A stretch of DNA of 64,000 bases from Ectothiorhodospira marina (lineage in GTDB: Bacteria; Pseudomonadota; Gammaproteobacteria; Ectothiorhodospirales; Ectothiorhodospiraceae). The notes beneath the pieces are model-generated. The model searched no databases, was not told the DNA's origin, and worked only from the letters and a program-made list of their open reading frames with translations. Positions 54,584-64,000 of this stretch are shown one piece after another; position 1 is the stretch's first letter, and each line of letters begins with the position of its first letter. A program made the translations under genes and the position numbers. The stretch lies in contig NZ_FOAA01000014.1 of NCBI RefSeq assembly GCF_900109495.1, positions 1-64,000 on the forward strand. The letters run 5' to 3'.

Positions 54584-56971
54584 ATGACCATCGACATGAC
54601 CCAGTTCTATCAAGTGTTCTTCGACGAGGCCGATGAACATCTGGCGGATATGGAGAGCCTGCTCCTGGAACTGGATGTCGATCAGCCGGATCTGGAGATG
54701 CTCAATGCCATCTTCCGTGCCGCCCATTCCATCAAGGGGGGTGCCGGCACCTTCGGTTTCAACGATATGGCCCGGGTCACCCATATCCTGGAAACCTTGC
54801 TCGACCGCCTTCGTAAACAGGAGCTTCAGCCCATCACCGAGATGGTGGATGCCTTTCTGGAAGCCGGCGATGTTCTCAAGGCACAGTTGCAGGCCCATCG
54901 TGAGGGCGACGAATACCAGGATGAGCGCATCGACCGAGTCTGCACCTGGCTGGAGCGACTCACGCACGGTGAACAATCGCCCAGCGCGGCCCCCCCAGCG
55001 TCTCCCGAGCCATCCCTCACCCGGGAACGGCCGGCCGAGCCCAGCTGGCAGATCACCTTTGACCCCCACGCGCCCGAGTTCAAGGCGGATGTTCATCTGG
55101 ATGCCCTGGCCGACAGCCTGGGTGAACTGGGCACGCTGAAGCGACATTCCGAGGCAACCGGACGTCCGGTGACCTGGCATCTTGCCGGGCATGGCATCAG
55201 CTTGGCGGATATTCAGGACATCTTTGATTTCATCTGCGACCTCAAAGGGGTGCAGATCATGCCCATGGATGGCGCAACAAAAAGTATGCTGTCCGCCTCG
55301 GATGACGGTGATGAGTCCTTTGGGTTTTTCGATGAGGCCCCTGGCGCGCCCGAGCCCGAGGAGGCCGAGGATCCGGGATACGGTTTCTTTACGGATTCAC
55401 CGCCCCCCCCCATGTCGGCGCCATCGGATCACCATGGCGAGCAGTCCGATAGCAGCTATGGTTTTTTTGAGGATGCCCCGGGCGCCGAGGCCTGCCACGA
55501 CAGCGATACGGGAAGCTACGGACTCTTCGGCAACAGCCCAGGCATGGCGCAGGTGGCTTCTCAGGCCGCCCAGGACCGGGAGGAGGATGCCCAGGGTTAC
55601 GGCCTGTTCGATCCCTCCCCCGGCTATCCCACCTCTATCCACTCAGAAGATGATGGACACCCCGGAGCACCCGAAGCACCGACAAAGGGGGGGGGCACGG
55701 GCCGCCCCCCGCCCAACAAGGAAGCAACGGCCAAAGCCCAATCTCCCAAGCGCGGCCCCGGTGGGGATTCGTCCATTCGTGTCAGTGTCGAGAAGGTGGA
55801 CCAGCTCATCAATCTGGTGGGAGAACTGGTCATCACCCATGCCATGCTGGCCGAGTCTGCGTCTCGACTGGATCCTGTCACTCACGAGAAGATCTTCAGC
55901 GGCCTATCCAATCTGGAACGCAACTCACGGGACCTGCAGCAGTCCGTCATGTCCATCCGCATGATGCCGATCAGCTTTGTTTTCAATCGTTTCCCCCGGG
56001 TGGTGCGCGATACCGCGGCCAACCTGAAGAAGAAGGTCACCCTGCGTCTGGTGGGTGAGGAGACGGAGCTGGATAAGGGGCTCATCGAGCGCCTGGCAGA
56101 CCCCCTGAACCACCTGGTGCGCAATAGCATTGACCATGGCATTGAATCCCCGGAAAAACGTCTTGCAGCCGGCAAGCCCGAGACCGGCGAGATTGTCCTG
56201 CGCGCCAGTCACCAGGGCGGCAACATCGTCATCGAGGTGAATGACGATGGCGCCGGGCTGAACCGGGAAAAGCTCCTGGCCAAGGCAGCCGAGCGGGGCG
56301 TTCCCTTGTCCGATAACCCCTCGGACAAGGAAGTGTTTCAACTGATCTTTGCGGCCGGCTTTTCCACTGCGGATAAGGTGACCGACATCTCCGGACGGGG
56401 GGTGGGCATGGATGTGGTCCGCCGCAACATTGAACAAATGAACGGCCGGATCGAGATCGACTCCGCGCCGGGGCAGGGCACACGAATCACCATCCGGCTG
56501 CCTCTGACCCTGGCCATCCTGGACGGGATGGCCGTGCGCCTGGGCGACGAGACCTTCATCCTGCCCCTGACGGCCATCCGTGAATCCATCCAGCCCAAAC
56601 GGGAGCAGTTCAAGACAGTCTCCGGCAAGGGCAAGGTGCTCAATACCAGCGGGGAATACCTGCCTCTGGTGATGCTCCAGGACGTGTTTGACATGGGGCA
56701 GGCCGGCCAGCGCCTTGAGGACTCCATTGTGGTGATCGTGGATACCAATGAGGGCCGCATGGCCCTGGTGGTGGATGAACTGATGGCTCAGCAGCAGGTG
56801 GTCATCAAGAGCCTGGAAACCAATTATCGCAAGGTGCGTGGCGTCTCAGGGGCCACCATCCTGGGGGATGGGCGTGTGGCTCTGATCCTTGACGTGGATG
56901 AGCTGGTGCACTTGAACCAGGAAATGCAGCCCAAACGCACAGGCACTTCGGAACAGGGGAATCTGGCATGA
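54584..56971 (+). CDS. cheA: Chemotaxis histidine kinase CheA
   Basis: A 795-residue kinase. The P1 Hpt domain (about 1-105) has phospho-His H48 in [10 protein letters not shown]2-like domain (about 155-230, [11 protein letters not shown] to [19 protein letters not shown]) is of the variant type, not E. coli P2. A linker (231-395) carries five YGFF-type repeats. P3 dimerisation (about 396-460), the ATPase (N-box [14 protein letters not shown]-box [10 protein letters not shown]) and P5 CheW-like domain (about 640-780) follow. It couples receptor signals to CheY and CheB. AAGGAGG precedes the ATG. Confidence 0.97.
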   Translation: MTIDMTQFYQVFFDEADEHLADMESLLLELDVDQPDLEMLNAIFRAAHSIKGGAGTFGFNDMARVTHILETLLDRLRKQELQPITEMVDAFLEAGDVLKAQLQAHREGDEYQDERIDRVCTWLERLTHGEQSPSAAPPASPEPSLTRERPAEPSWQITFDPHAPEFKADVHLDALADSLGELGTLKRHSEATGRPVTWHLAGHGISLADIQDIFDFICDLKGVQIMPMDGATKSMLSASDDGDESFGFFDEAPGAPEPEEAEDPGYGFFTDSPPPPMSAPSDHHGEQSDSSYGFFEDAPGAEACHDSDTGSYGLFGNSPGMAQVASQAAQDREEDAQGYGLFDPSPGYPTSIHSEDDGHPGAPEAPTKGGGTGRPPPNKEATAKAQSPKRGPGGDSSIRVSVEKVDQLINLVGELVITHAMLAESASRLDPVTHEKIFSGLSNLERNSRDLQQSVMSIRMMPISFVFNRFPRVVRDTAANLKKKVTLRLVGEETELDKGLIERLADPLNHLVRNSIDHGIESPEKRLAAGKPETGEIVLRASHQGGNIVIEVNDDGAGLNREKLLAKAAERGVPLSDNPSDKEVFQLIFAAGFSTADKVTDISGRGVGMDVVRRNIEQMNGRIEIDSAPGQGTRITIRLPLTLAILDGMAVRLGDETFILPLTAIRESIQPKREQFKTVSGKGKVLNTSGEYLPLVMLQDVFDMGQAGQRLEDSIVVIVDTNEGRMALVVDELMAQQQVVIKSLETNYRKVRGVSGATILGDGRVALILDVDELVHLNQEMQPKRTGTSEQGNLA
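55316..55624 (+). repeat. Five YGFF-type peptide repeats in the CheA linker
   Basis: Within CheA, residues 245-347 carry five copies of an approximate (S/G)-(F/Y)-G-(F/L)-F-x-x-(A/S)-P-(G/P) motif: [10 protein letters not shown] (245), [10 protein letters not shown] (265), [10 protein letters not shown] (291), [10 protein letters not shown] (311) and [10 protein letters not shown] (338). Spacing is 20-27 residues, with acidic, Pro- and Ser-rich sequence between. Being short, evenly spaced and in a disordered linker, they look like docking motifs; the partner is unknown. Confidence 0.85.
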
Positions 56972-57471
56972 GTGAAGATCTGAAGGAGCGGGCGGTCATC
57001 AGCAGCGATGACAGCCGGGAATATCTCACATTCACCCTGGGCGATGAGGAATACGGCATCGACATCCTCAATGTCCAGGAGATTCGCGGCTACGACGCAG
57101 TGACCAAGATCGCCAACTCGCCGGATTACATCAAGGGTGTGATCAACATGCGCGGGGTGATCGTGCCCATCATTGATATGCGCCTGAAGTTTCAACTGGG
57201 GCAGGTGGAGTACAACCAGTTCACGGTGGTGATCATCCTCAACATCTCAGGGCGGGTGATCGGCATGGTGGTGGATGGTGTCTCGGATGTGGTGGCCCTC
57301 AAGGGGGAACAGATCCGGCCCGCACCGGAATTCGGCGCAGTGCTGGATACCGCCTACATCGACGGACTCGCCACACTGGATGAACGCATGGTCATTGTCG
57401 TCGACATCGAAAAACTCATGACCAGTGGTGACATGGGATTGGTTGACCGGATTCAGAACGAATCCCCATGA
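56968..57471 (+). CDS. cheW: Chemotaxis coupling protein CheW
   Basis: A 167-residue scaffold linking receptors to the CheA P5 domain. The SH3-like core has [21 protein letters not shown] and [16 protein letters not shown], with [10 protein letters not shown] later. The ATG overlaps the cheA stop (ATGA). Confidence 0.97.
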   Translation: MSEDLKERAVISSDDSREYLTFTLGDEEYGIDILNVQEIRGYDAVTKIANSPDYIKGVINMRGVIVPIIDMRLKFQLGQVEYNQFTVVIILNISGRVIGMVVDGVSDVVALKGEQIRPAPEFGAVLDTAYIDGLATLDERMVIVVDIEKLMTSGDMGLVDRIQNESP

Positions 57472-57522
57472 GGCACGGGTTCAATCACGGGCCCATTCAA
57501 GAAGCAGCAAGGAGTCAAGGCC

Positions 57523-60003
57523 ATGCGTTGGTTCAATAATCTATCGGCAGGTATCAAGATTGCGCTGCTTGGCGGCGTGTTACTGCTCTCCCTGTCCTAT
57601 GCGGTCTTCGAGGCCTACAAGGGGTTTACGGGTTGGTCCGATTATTCGCAGCAGGTCCGTGACAATCGGCTCCCCTCCCTGGAGGCCCTCGGTCAGATGA
57701 ATACCGAGCGCATGGCCATCCGTGCCCAAACCGTGGAGGTGATGCTGCAGGAGGAGGCCTACACGGATAAATCCGCGCTGCGGAACATTGCGCAGGAGCG
57801 GGCACAGTCCTGGGAGGCCATTGACCACTACTGGGCTCAGTTTGCTGAAATACCTCGCCTGACTGAGGCAGGCCAGCGGTTGTATGACCGGCTGAGCGGT
57901 GAATACCAGGCCTGGCGAGCCATCTATGTGGAACTGGATGCCCTGATCGAGAACCTGATCCGCACCCAGGACCCCCTGCAGTACGATGCCTACATGCAGG
58001 AGTATGCCGAGACCGTGGAGCGCATGATTCCCATCTCGAATACCATGGGGGCCACCTTTGTGGAGCTGGTGAAAGGTAATCTGTCCCGGGCCACGGCCGA
58101 TGCCAATAACAATGTCCAGACCGCGGCCAGCGAGATACGCATTACACTCTGGATCTCCTTCATTGCCATTGCCCTCTCCATGGCCCTGGCATTGCTGACC
58201 TTCTTCAGCATGGTGCCACCGCTGCGGGCCCTGGTGGCGAAGTTCGATGCCATTGGTGCGGGTGATTATGATCAGGAAATCGAGCAGACTCGCAAGGACG
58301 AGGTGGGCAAGGCCCTGAAGGGGCTGGCGGACATGCAGGCCAAGCTCAAGGCGGACATCGCCGAAACCAAGCGTGTGAGCGCCGAGAACCTGCGCATTCG
58401 TTATGCCCTGGACAGTGTGTCCTCCAACGTCATGGTTTCCGATCCTAAAGCCGAGATCATCTATGCCAACGACGCGGTGATCGGCATGTTCCGCAAGGGA
58501 GCCAATGACATCCGCAAGGATATGCCCAACTTCGACCCGGATCGGGTGCGCGGTGGCAGCATGGATCTGTTCCAGAGACAGGCCGCCGATCTGCGTCAAT
58601 CCATGGACGCCATGCGTTCCACCCATGAGTCGGAAATCATCATCGGTGGTCGCACCTACCAGCTGATCGCCAGCCCCATCTTCGACGAGGCGGGTGCCCG
58701 CCTGGGTACGGTCATCGAATGGGCCGACCGCACCGAGGAACTCAAGGTCGAAAGGGAAGTGACACACCTGGTGGAAGGCGCCGTGAAGGGGGATTTCAAC
58801 CAGCGCATCGCCACCGAGGAACTGGAAGGCTTCTTCAAGCGTTTGGGGGATGCCATCAACGAACTGGTGGAGCGCACTTCCACCGGCCTGGGTGAGGTGG
58901 CACGCGTCCTCAATGCCGTCTCCGACGGTGATCTGACCCAGCGCGTGACGGGTGATTATGAAGGAACCTTCGGGCAGTTGAAGGAAGACACCAACGCCAC
59001 TGCCATGCGACTGCAGGAACTCATTGGCCAGATCAAGGAATCCGTGGACGCCATCAATACGGCGGCCCGGGAGATCTCCGTGGGCAACACCGATCTGTCC
59101 CAGCGCACCGAGGAGCAGGCCTCCAGCCTGGAGGAGACCGCTTCCAGCATGGAAGAGTTGACCTCCACGGTGAAACAGACGGCCGACAACGCCCGCCAGG
59201 CCAATCAGCTCTCCAGCAATGCCCGGGATGTGGCTTCCCGTGGCGGAGACATGGCCAGGGAGGCGATGGACTCCATGAAGGCCATCACCGACAGCGCCGA
59301 CAAGATCGGCGAGATCATCACCGTGATCGACGGCATTGCCTTCCAGACCAATATCCTGGCACTGAACGCAGCGGTGGAAGCCGCTCGCGCCGGGGAACAG
59401 GGTCGGGGCTTTGCCGTGGTGGCCGGCGAGGTGCGCAACCTGGCACAGCGGTCTGCGGCTGCTGCCAAGGAGATCAAGGCCTTGATCGCCGAGGATGCGG
59501 AGACCATCGAGACCGGCAGCAAGCAGGTGCTTGCAGCCGGGCAGACCATGGAAGAGATCGTCAACGAGGTGAAGCGGGTGACCGATCTCATTGCCGAGAT
59601 CGCGGCGGCCTCCGACGAGCAGAGCACGGGTATCGAGCAGGTCAACAGCGCCGTGACCCAGATGGACGAGGTGACCCAGCAGAATGCCTCGCTGGTGGAG
59701 GAGGCAGCGGCTGCCGCCGAGTCCCTGGAGGAACAGGCTCAGGGTCTGGCCCGCGCGGTCAGCGTATTCCGGGTGGATGAGAGTGCCGTGGCCTCCGCGG
59801 GTCGCGCGCTGCCGGCGGCTCCCCAGGCCCCCAGCCGGGCGCTGCCCGCAGGTAAGGGGCAATCCAGTCGTCCAGCGGCTGGCAAGGGGGGGACCGGGCC
59901 CAGCCGCAAACCCCAGCAGAACAAGGCGGCGGCTGGAGCCGCGAAGCCGGGTGGCCGACCCGACTCGCATGCGTCCTCGGACGATGAGTGGGAAGAGTTC
60001 TGA
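57523..60003 (+). CDS. Methyl-accepting chemotaxis protein with PAS and CheR-tether tail
   Basis: An 826-residue receptor. TM1 is about 10-30, with a helical periplasmic sensor (about 31-200). TM2 is about 205-228, then HAMP, a PAS domain (about 290-405, [18 protein letters not shown]), two more HAMP-like segments (about 415-515), and a signalling hairpin with tip [21 protein letters not shown] flexible Ala/Pro/Lys/Gln-rich tail of about 55 residues ends in EWEEF (822-826), the xWxxF pentapeptide that tethers CheR and CheB. AAGGAG precedes the ATG. Confidence 0.95.
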   Translation: MRWFNNLSAGIKIALLGGVLLLSLSYAVFEAYKGFTGWSDYSQQVRDNRLPSLEALGQMNTERMAIRAQTVEVMLQEEAYTDKSALRNIAQERAQSWEAIDHYWAQFAEIPRLTEAGQRLYDRLSGEYQAWRAIYVELDALIENLIRTQDPLQYDAYMQEYAETVERMIPISNTMGATFVELVKGNLSRATADANNNVQTAASEIRITLWISFIAIALSMALALLTFFSMVPPLRALVAKFDAIGAGDYDQEIEQTRKDEVGKALKGLADMQAKLKADIAETKRVSAENLRIRYALDSVSSNVMVSDPKAEIIYANDAVIGMFRKGANDIRKDMPNFDPDRVRGGSMDLFQRQAADLRQSMDAMRSTHESEIIIGGRTYQLIASPIFDEAGARLGTVIEWADRTEELKVEREVTHLVEGAVKGDFNQRIATEELEGFFKRLGDAINELVERTSTGLGEVARVLNAVSDGDLTQRVTGDYEGTFGQLKEDTNATAMRLQELIGQIKESVDAINTAAREISVGNTDLSQRTEEQASSLEETASSMEELTSTVKQTADNARQANQLSSNARDVASRGGDMAREAMDSMKAITDSADKIGEIITVIDGIAFQTNILALNAAVEAARAGEQGRGFAVVAGEVRNLAQRSAAAAKEIKALIAEDAETIETGSKQVLAAGQTMEEIVNEVKRVTDLIAEIAAASDEQSTGIEQVNSAVTQMDEVTQQNASLVEEAAAAAESLEEQAQGLARAVSVFRVDESAVASAGRALPAAPQAPSRALPAGKGQSSRPAAGKGGTGPSRKPQQNKAAAGAAKPGGRPDSHASSDDEWEEF

Positions 60004-60086
60004 TCAGCGTCGGAGCCGCTCATCCATGACCAAGGTCCTCGGGCCCGATGTGATGCACCGGGCCACCATCTCCCGCGGTCACGCCC

Positions 60087-60920
60087 ATGCGTGACCGCGA
60101 ATTCGACTTCAGGGACGCAGACTTCGAGCGCATCCGGCGCATGATTTATGAATACGCCGGTATTTCGCTCAACCCGGGTAAACGGGATATGGTCTACAGC
60201 CGCGTGGCTCGTCGTCTGCGTCAGGCCGGCCTCAATTCCTTCGACGCCTATCTGGACCGTCTGGAGGTGGATGGGGAAGAGTGGCAGCACTTCGTCAATT
60301 CGCTGACCACGAATCTCACCTCCTTTTTTCGCGAGGCCCATCATTTTCCGGTGCTCTCCGAGCATGCCGGCCATATGCATGGCCGGCATCGACGCACACT
60401 GAAGATCTGGTCAGCGGGTTGTTCCACGGGTGAGGAGCCCTATTCCATTGCCATGACCCTGATCGACACCTTCGGGAGCTGGACGCCACCGGTGAAGATC
60501 CTGGCCACGGATCTGGATACCCAGGTGGTGCGCCATGCAGCTGAAGGTATCTACCCCATGGAGCGCATTGAAAAGATGCCCAGAGAAGATGTGAAGCGCT
60601 TCTTCCTGCGGGGCCGCGGAGGGCGTGAGGGCATGGTGAGAGTGCGGTCGCAGGTACGGGACCTCATCTCCTTTCAGTCGCTGAACCTGCTGGGGCCGAG
60701 TTGGCCGCTCAAGGAGCCCTTTGATGCCATCTTCTGTCGCAACGTGTTGATCTACTTTGATAAGCCCACCCAGTACAAGCTGCTTTCCAGATTTCACCCC
60801 CTGCTGCATCCGGAAGGTTTGCTGTTCGTGGGGCATTCGGAGAGCCTGGCCCATGCCGCCGATCTGTTCCGCCTGCAGGGCAAGACGGTCTGCGTGCCGG
60901 TGGCAAGGGGGCGCCCATGA
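60087..60920 (+). CDS. cheR: Chemoreceptor glutamate methyltransferase CheR
   Basis: A 277-residue enzyme that methylates receptor glutamates using SAM. The N-terminal helical domain has ERIRRMIYEYAGISL and LTTNLTSFFREAHHFPVL. The catalytic domain has WSAGCSTGEEPYSIAM (SAM site), ILATDLDTQVV and FDAIFCRNVLIYFD. Overlaps cheD by ATGA. The pentapeptide on the upstream receptor fits a CheR with a tether-binding beta-subdomain. Confidence 0.96.
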   Translation: MRDREFDFRDADFERIRRMIYEYAGISLNPGKRDMVYSRVARRLRQAGLNSFDAYLDRLEVDGEEWQHFVNSLTTNLTSFFREAHHFPVLSEHAGHMHGRHRRTLKIWSAGCSTGEEPYSIAMTLIDTFGSWTPPVKILATDLDTQVVRHAAEGIYPMERIEKMPREDVKRFFLRGRGGREGMVRVRSQVRDLISFQSLNLLGPSWPLKEPFDAIFCRNVLIYFDKPTQYKLLSRFHPLLHPEGLLFVGHSESLAHAADLFRLQGKTVCVPVARGRP

Positions 60921-61528
60921 GCGAGGGTTTCGAGGAGGTATTGGCACCCAACCTGTACTATGACCGGCACTTTGACATGGATGCCGTCAAGATCCTGCCG
61001 GGAGAATACTATGTCTCCAACCGTGAACTGCTGATGGTGACCGTGCTGGGCTCCTGCGTAGGGGCCTGCGTGAGGGATCGGCTGAGAGGCATTGGCGGGA
61101 TCAATCACTTCATGCTGCCCGATGACAAGCGCAACGAAGACAGCCGTGTGGGCAGTTCCATGCGCTACGGGGACTATGCCATGGAGATCCTGATCAACCA
61201 GTTGATCAAACTGGGGGCGCGCCGGGAGAACCTTGAGGCCAAGGTTTTCGGTGCCGGCAACGTGCTGCCAGGGTTCAAGAGCAATATCGTGGGAGAGCGC
61301 AATGCTCAGTTCGTGACCGATTACCTGGCCACGGAGGGTATTCCCATTGCGGCGCAAGATTTGCTGGGTAATCACCCGCGCAAGATCTACTTCTTTCCCA
61401 CCACCGGCCGAGTGCTCGTAAAAAAACTGCGCAGTCTGCACAACGAGACCATCATCGAACGGGAACTGAGCTACAGCCAGAAGCTGCGTCAGGCCAAGGT
61501 ATCCGGCGAAGTGGAATTGTTCGATTGA
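60917..61528 (+). CDS. cheD: Chemoreceptor glutamine deamidase CheD
   Basis: A 203-residue enzyme that deamidates receptor glutamines. The Cys-His-Thr set is visible: GSCVGACVRD, GGINHFMLP and FFPTTGRV. In many species CheD works with CheC; no cheC is in this cluster. It ends GEVELFD, which resembles the GDIELF end of the next protein. The cheR overlap and the tight spacing to the next gene show one operon. Confidence 0.94.
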   Translation: MSEGFEEVLAPNLYYDRHFDMDAVKILPGEYYVSNRELLMVTVLGSCVGACVRDRLRGIGGINHFMLPDDKRNEDSRVGSSMRYGDYAMEILINQLIKLGARRENLEAKVFGAGNVLPGFKSNIVGERNAQFVTDYLATEGIPIAAQDLLGNHPRKIYFFPTTGRVLVKKLRSLHNETIIERELSYSQKLRQAKVSGEVELFD

Positions 61529-61549
61529 CGTATGACAGGAGACCGACTC

Positions 61550-62779
61550 ATGCAGGGCTTTGGGATGGAGACAATGACACGGGCACTGGCGCCCCACGGG
61601 TCGGCGGTGCTGGTCAGTGGGGCGATGATCGTCGCCTGGTTGCTGCTGTCATTGCCCGCCTGGCTTGGCATGCTGGCCGTCGTCCTGATCTGGGTGGGTT
61701 CGCTGCTATGGCAGGCTCGAAGCACCGCGAGCGCCGGGCGAGCAGACAAGGTTCGTGCAGATGAACAACAGGGTACACTGGATAATGACCGGGAACTTTG
61801 GGATATGGTCATCCAGATTGACGCCCTCATTGCCCCGGAGACAAGCGAATTACGTACCCTGGTGGGACAGGCCCGGCAGTTGATCCGGGATGCCGTCAGT
61901 GACCTGCAAGAGAGCTTTCATAACCTCAACCAGACCTCCAGGGAACAGCAGGAACTGGCCCTGAAGCTGATCCGGGGCATGTCCACTGACGCTCAGACGG
62001 GCTCTGAGAGCGAAGTCATCGACATGGATGGCTTCATGGAGGAAAACAGCAAGGTACTGGCACAGAACGTTCAAATGCTGATCGACATGGGCAAGCACAG
62101 CGTGGAGGTGGCCCACCAGGTGGATGATCTTTCCAGTTTGATGGATGAGATCTTCAGCTTGCTCGACAGTGCCAAGCATATTGCCGGGCAAACCAATCTG
62201 CTGGCACTGAACGCCGCCATCGAGGCGGCCCGGGCCGGGGAGGCGGGTCGGGGATTCGCCGTGGTGGCCCAGGAAGTGCGCAAGCTCTCACAGGATTCGG
62301 ATCAATTCAACGAACAGATTCGTTCTCAGGTGGAGCAGGCCAATCGACTCTTTGGCCACGCCAGGGAAGTGGTGGGCCGCATGGCCTCGCAGGACCTGAA
62401 TACCTCCATCAGCGCCAAGGGCAGCATGGACGAGATGATGGAACAACTGCAGAAACTCAATCAAAACCTGTCCCAGGGGCTGGATCACATGTCCGGCGTT
62501 GCCGAGCGCGTGCAGCAGAACGTGGATGCAGCCGTCAGGCTGTTGCAGTTCGAGGATATCGCCGGCCAGGTGCTTGATCGGGCCCATACGCGGATCGATT
62601 TCATGGAACGCTTTGTCGCCGAACTGCGCCAACTCCCCATGGTGGAGCCTGCCAGGTCGCAGGAGCAGTTGGAACAGGCCCGAGGGCGACTCAAGACCTT
62701 GCGTGAGGAATTGCAGGATGCAGCTCACCGGCCTGTCCAACAAAAATCCATGGACGAAGGTGACATCGAACTCTTCTGA
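61550..62779 (+). CDS. Sensor-less receptor-like protein with CheZ-like phosphatase motif
   Basis: A 409-residue protein. Residues 17-55 form a membrane hairpin with no periplasmic domain. A helical region follows. The receptor hairpin tip is at 211-240 ([20 protein letters not shown]). Near the C-terminus [14 protein letters not shown] (331-344) lines up with E. coli CheZ DFQDLTGQVIKR, keeping the catalytic Asp-x3-Gln as D336 and Q340. The protein ends DEGDIELF, an acidic-hydrophobic tail like CheZ's CheY-binding peptide. I infer a membrane receptor/CheZ hybrid; CheZ itself is not in the cluster. ATG 61550 has AGGAG 8 bases upstream. Confidence 0.8.
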   Translation: MQGFGMETMTRALAPHGSAVLVSGAMIVAWLLLSLPAWLGMLAVVLIWVGSLLWQARSTASAGRADKVRADEQQGTLDNDRELWDMVIQIDALIAPETSELRTLVGQARQLIRDAVSDLQESFHNLNQTSREQQELALKLIRGMSTDAQTGSESEVIDMDGFMEENSKVLAQNVQMLIDMGKHSVEVAHQVDDLSSLMDEIFSLLDSAKHIAGQTNLLALNAAIEAARAGEAGRGFAVVAQEVRKLSQDSDQFNEQIRSQVEQANRLFGHAREVVGRMASQDLNTSISAKGSMDEMMEQLQKLNQNLSQGLDHMSGVAERVQQNVDAAVRLLQFEDIAGQVLDRAHTRIDFMERFVAELRQLPMVEPARSQEQLEQARGRLKTLREELQDAAHRPVQQKSMDEGDIELF

Positions 62780-62813
62780 TGCGATCCCCATGGCCACAAC
62801 AGGCGGTTCTACC

Positions 62814-63887
62814 ATGAGTGACAATGCCAGGGACAAGCCAATACGTGTCCTGGTGGTCGATGACTCGGCATTGGTGCGCAAGCTCCTTACGGAGGTCCTG
62901 AATTCCGCTGGGGGCATTGAGGTGGTGGGGACAGCCCAGGACCCCTACGTGGCACGCGAGCGCATCAAGAGCCTCAATCCGGATGTGCTGACTCTGGATG
63001 TGGAAATGCCGCGCATGGATGGCCTGACCTTTTTGCGCAACCTGATGCGCCTGCGCCCCATGCCTGTGGTGATGGTGTCCTCGCTGACCGAACGCGGGGC
63101 CGAGGTGACCATGCAGGCCCTGGAACTGGGGGCCGTGGATTTCGTCACCAAACCCTCGCTGGACCTGGCCAACACCCTCAATGCCTATCGTGACGAGTTG
63201 GCAGCCAAGGTCAGGGTCGCGGCCGGCGCCAGGGTGCGCACCCTGGCGCCGGTGAAACCGAAGCATTCCGTGGATGAGATCCTGCCCTCCAGGGCCGTGG
63301 GAAAATGGCGTACCACCGATCGTCTGCTGGCCATCGGGGCTTCCACCGGGGGAACCGAAGCGGTGAAGGACGTCCTCATTGATCTGCCGCCGGACAGCCC
63401 CGCCGTGGTCATTGCCCAGCATATCCCTGCCGGTTTCAGCGGTGCCTGGGCACAGCGCATGAACCGGCAGAGTCGGCTGTTGGTAAAGGAGGCGGTGGAA
63501 GGTGAACGCCTGATGGCGGGCCACGCCTACGTGGCGCCTGGAGACCAGCATCTACTGGTGGCTCGGGATGGCGCACGCTATGTCTGCCGCTTGAGCATGG
63601 CCGAACCTGTCAACCGTCACCGCCCCAGCGTGGACGTCCTGTTTCGTTCCGTGGCTCAAGCCGCCGGCAAGAATGCCTGTGCTGCCCTGCTCACCGGCAT
63701 GGGCGCTGATGGTGTGCAGGGTCTGAAGGAACTTCACGATATGGGCGTGGAGACCATTGCTCAGGACGAGGCGACCAGTGTGGTCTGGGGGATGCCTGGA
63801 GAGGCGGTAAAGCGGGGCGCGGCCTCACAGGTGCTGCCACTGGATCGGATTGCCGAGGCCATGCTGAAGGCCTCCCGCGTGCGCTGA
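62814..63887 (+). CDS. cheB: Chemotaxis methylesterase/deamidase CheB
   Basis: A 357-residue enzyme. The receiver domain (about 1-125) has a phospho-Asp in [12 protein letters not shown]. After a linker, the methylesterase domain has the Ser-His-Asp triad in [19 protein letters not shown] and MGADGVQG. It removes receptor methyl groups when phosphorylated by CheA. I chose the ATG at 62814; an in-frame ATG at 62790 is possible. It is the last recognised gene of the che operon. Confidence 0.96.
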   Translation: MSDNARDKPIRVLVVDDSALVRKLLTEVLNSAGGIEVVGTAQDPYVARERIKSLNPDVLTLDVEMPRMDGLTFLRNLMRLRPMPVVMVSSLTERGAEVTMQALELGAVDFVTKPSLDLANTLNAYRDELAAKVRVAAGARVRTLAPVKPKHSVDEILPSRAVGKWRTTDRLLAIGASTGGTEAVKDVLIDLPPDSPAVVIAQHIPAGFSGAWAQRMNRQSRLLVKEAVEGERLMAGHAYVAPGDQHLLVARDGARYVCRLSMAEPVNRHRPSVDVLFRSVAQAAGKNACAALLTGMGADGVQGLKELHDMGVETIAQDEATSVVWGMPGEAVKRGAASQVLPLDRIAEAMLKASRVR

Positions 63888-63890
63888 TAG

Positions 63891-63926
63891 TCTCAAAAGT
63901 TTGGGCACATGCCCAAAAATCTGAGA
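63891..63926. repeat. Inverted repeat after cheB
   Basis: TTTGGGC (63900-63906) is inverted at GCCCAAA (63911-63917), with a 4-base loop. Outer TCTCA and TGAGA also pair (63891-63895, 63922-63926). No U-tract follows, so it is a weak terminator candidate or an operator ahead of the next gene. Confidence 0.4.
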
Positions 63927-63984
63927 TCATCTTCACATTCTCTCCTGCTTTCTCCATGACTGTTTTCGTCGGAGCCTTGTCCCC

Positions 63985-64000
63985 ATGAGCATTAAACGCC
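63985..64000 (+). CDS. Possible start of the next gene (cut by window end)
   Basis: ATG at 63985 reads MSIKR before the window ends. GGAG lies 10 bases upstream. Too short to identify; it may continue the chemotaxis locus. Confidence 0.35.

Noticed and set aside
57580-59970. A 796-codon frame antisense to the receptor gene
   Set aside because: Pure shadow: His/Gly/Leu-rich, no domains, and the sense strand is a complete chemoreceptor.

Overview
The window reads as a densely packed, GC-rich chromosome segment from a gammaproteobacterium. Several gene orders are gammaproteobacterial classics: surE-pcm-yqaA-nlpD-rpoS, thrS-infC-rpmI-rplT-pheS-pheT-ihfA-merR, tesA divergent from ybbA-ybbP, and frdABCD. 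A cytochrome c', a b561-type cytochrome, an FNR-like regulator and a chemotaxis cluster with CheD suggest a motile, respiring or facultatively anaerobic organism. Ectothiorhodospiraceae/Chromatiales is my best guess, from gene content only. Genes commonly abut or overlap by 4 bases (ATGA or TTGA junctions), so most belong to short operons.

Layout. 1-450: no recognisable gene, possibly the edge of a mobile region next to tRNA-Asn. 0.5-8.1 kb: tRNA-Asn and aspartate aminotransferase (-), uvrB and an L,D-transpeptidase (+), then frdABCD (-). 8.3-15.3 kb: a mixed set comprising a J-domain/DUF1566/TPR protein, a methyltransferase next to a glyoxalase gene fossil, a DUF4870 protein, an orphan glycine betaine binding protein, a solo CobE-type protein, a TVP38-type membrane protein, SelO and a DUF1289 protein. 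15.4-23 kb: the translation operon with infC starting on ATC, probable attenuators, ihfA, a MerR regulator and tRNA-Pro. 23-32.4 kb: AmpG-like permease, a phosphoglycerate-mutase-like protein, recJ, an AttEFGH-type ABC system and cytochrome b. 32.4-42 kb: a structured palindromic repeat, cytochrome c', a chemoreceptor, a HAD phosphatase, tesA/ybbA/ybbP and relA. 42-53.9 kb: yoaA-tsaB-truD, an FNR-like regulator with a haem protein, an Smr protein, surE through rpoS, an Mth938-type protein and alaC.

54.2-63.9 kb: one chemotaxis operon, cheY-cheA-cheW-mcp-cheR-cheD-mcp-like-cheB. It has no separate cheZ, cheC or cheX. It carries three unusual elements. CheA has five copies of a Tyr/Phe-Gly-Phe/Leu-Phe motif in its linker. 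The main receptor ends in a flexible tail with a CheR/CheB-type pentapeptide. A second, sensor-less receptor-like protein carries a C-terminal motif that lines up with the CheZ phosphatase active site, Asp-x3-Gln, and ends in a short acidic-hydrophobic tail. I regard that last protein as the best candidate for a little-described component: a membrane-anchored receptor/CheZ hybrid that could supply the missing CheY-P phosphatase.
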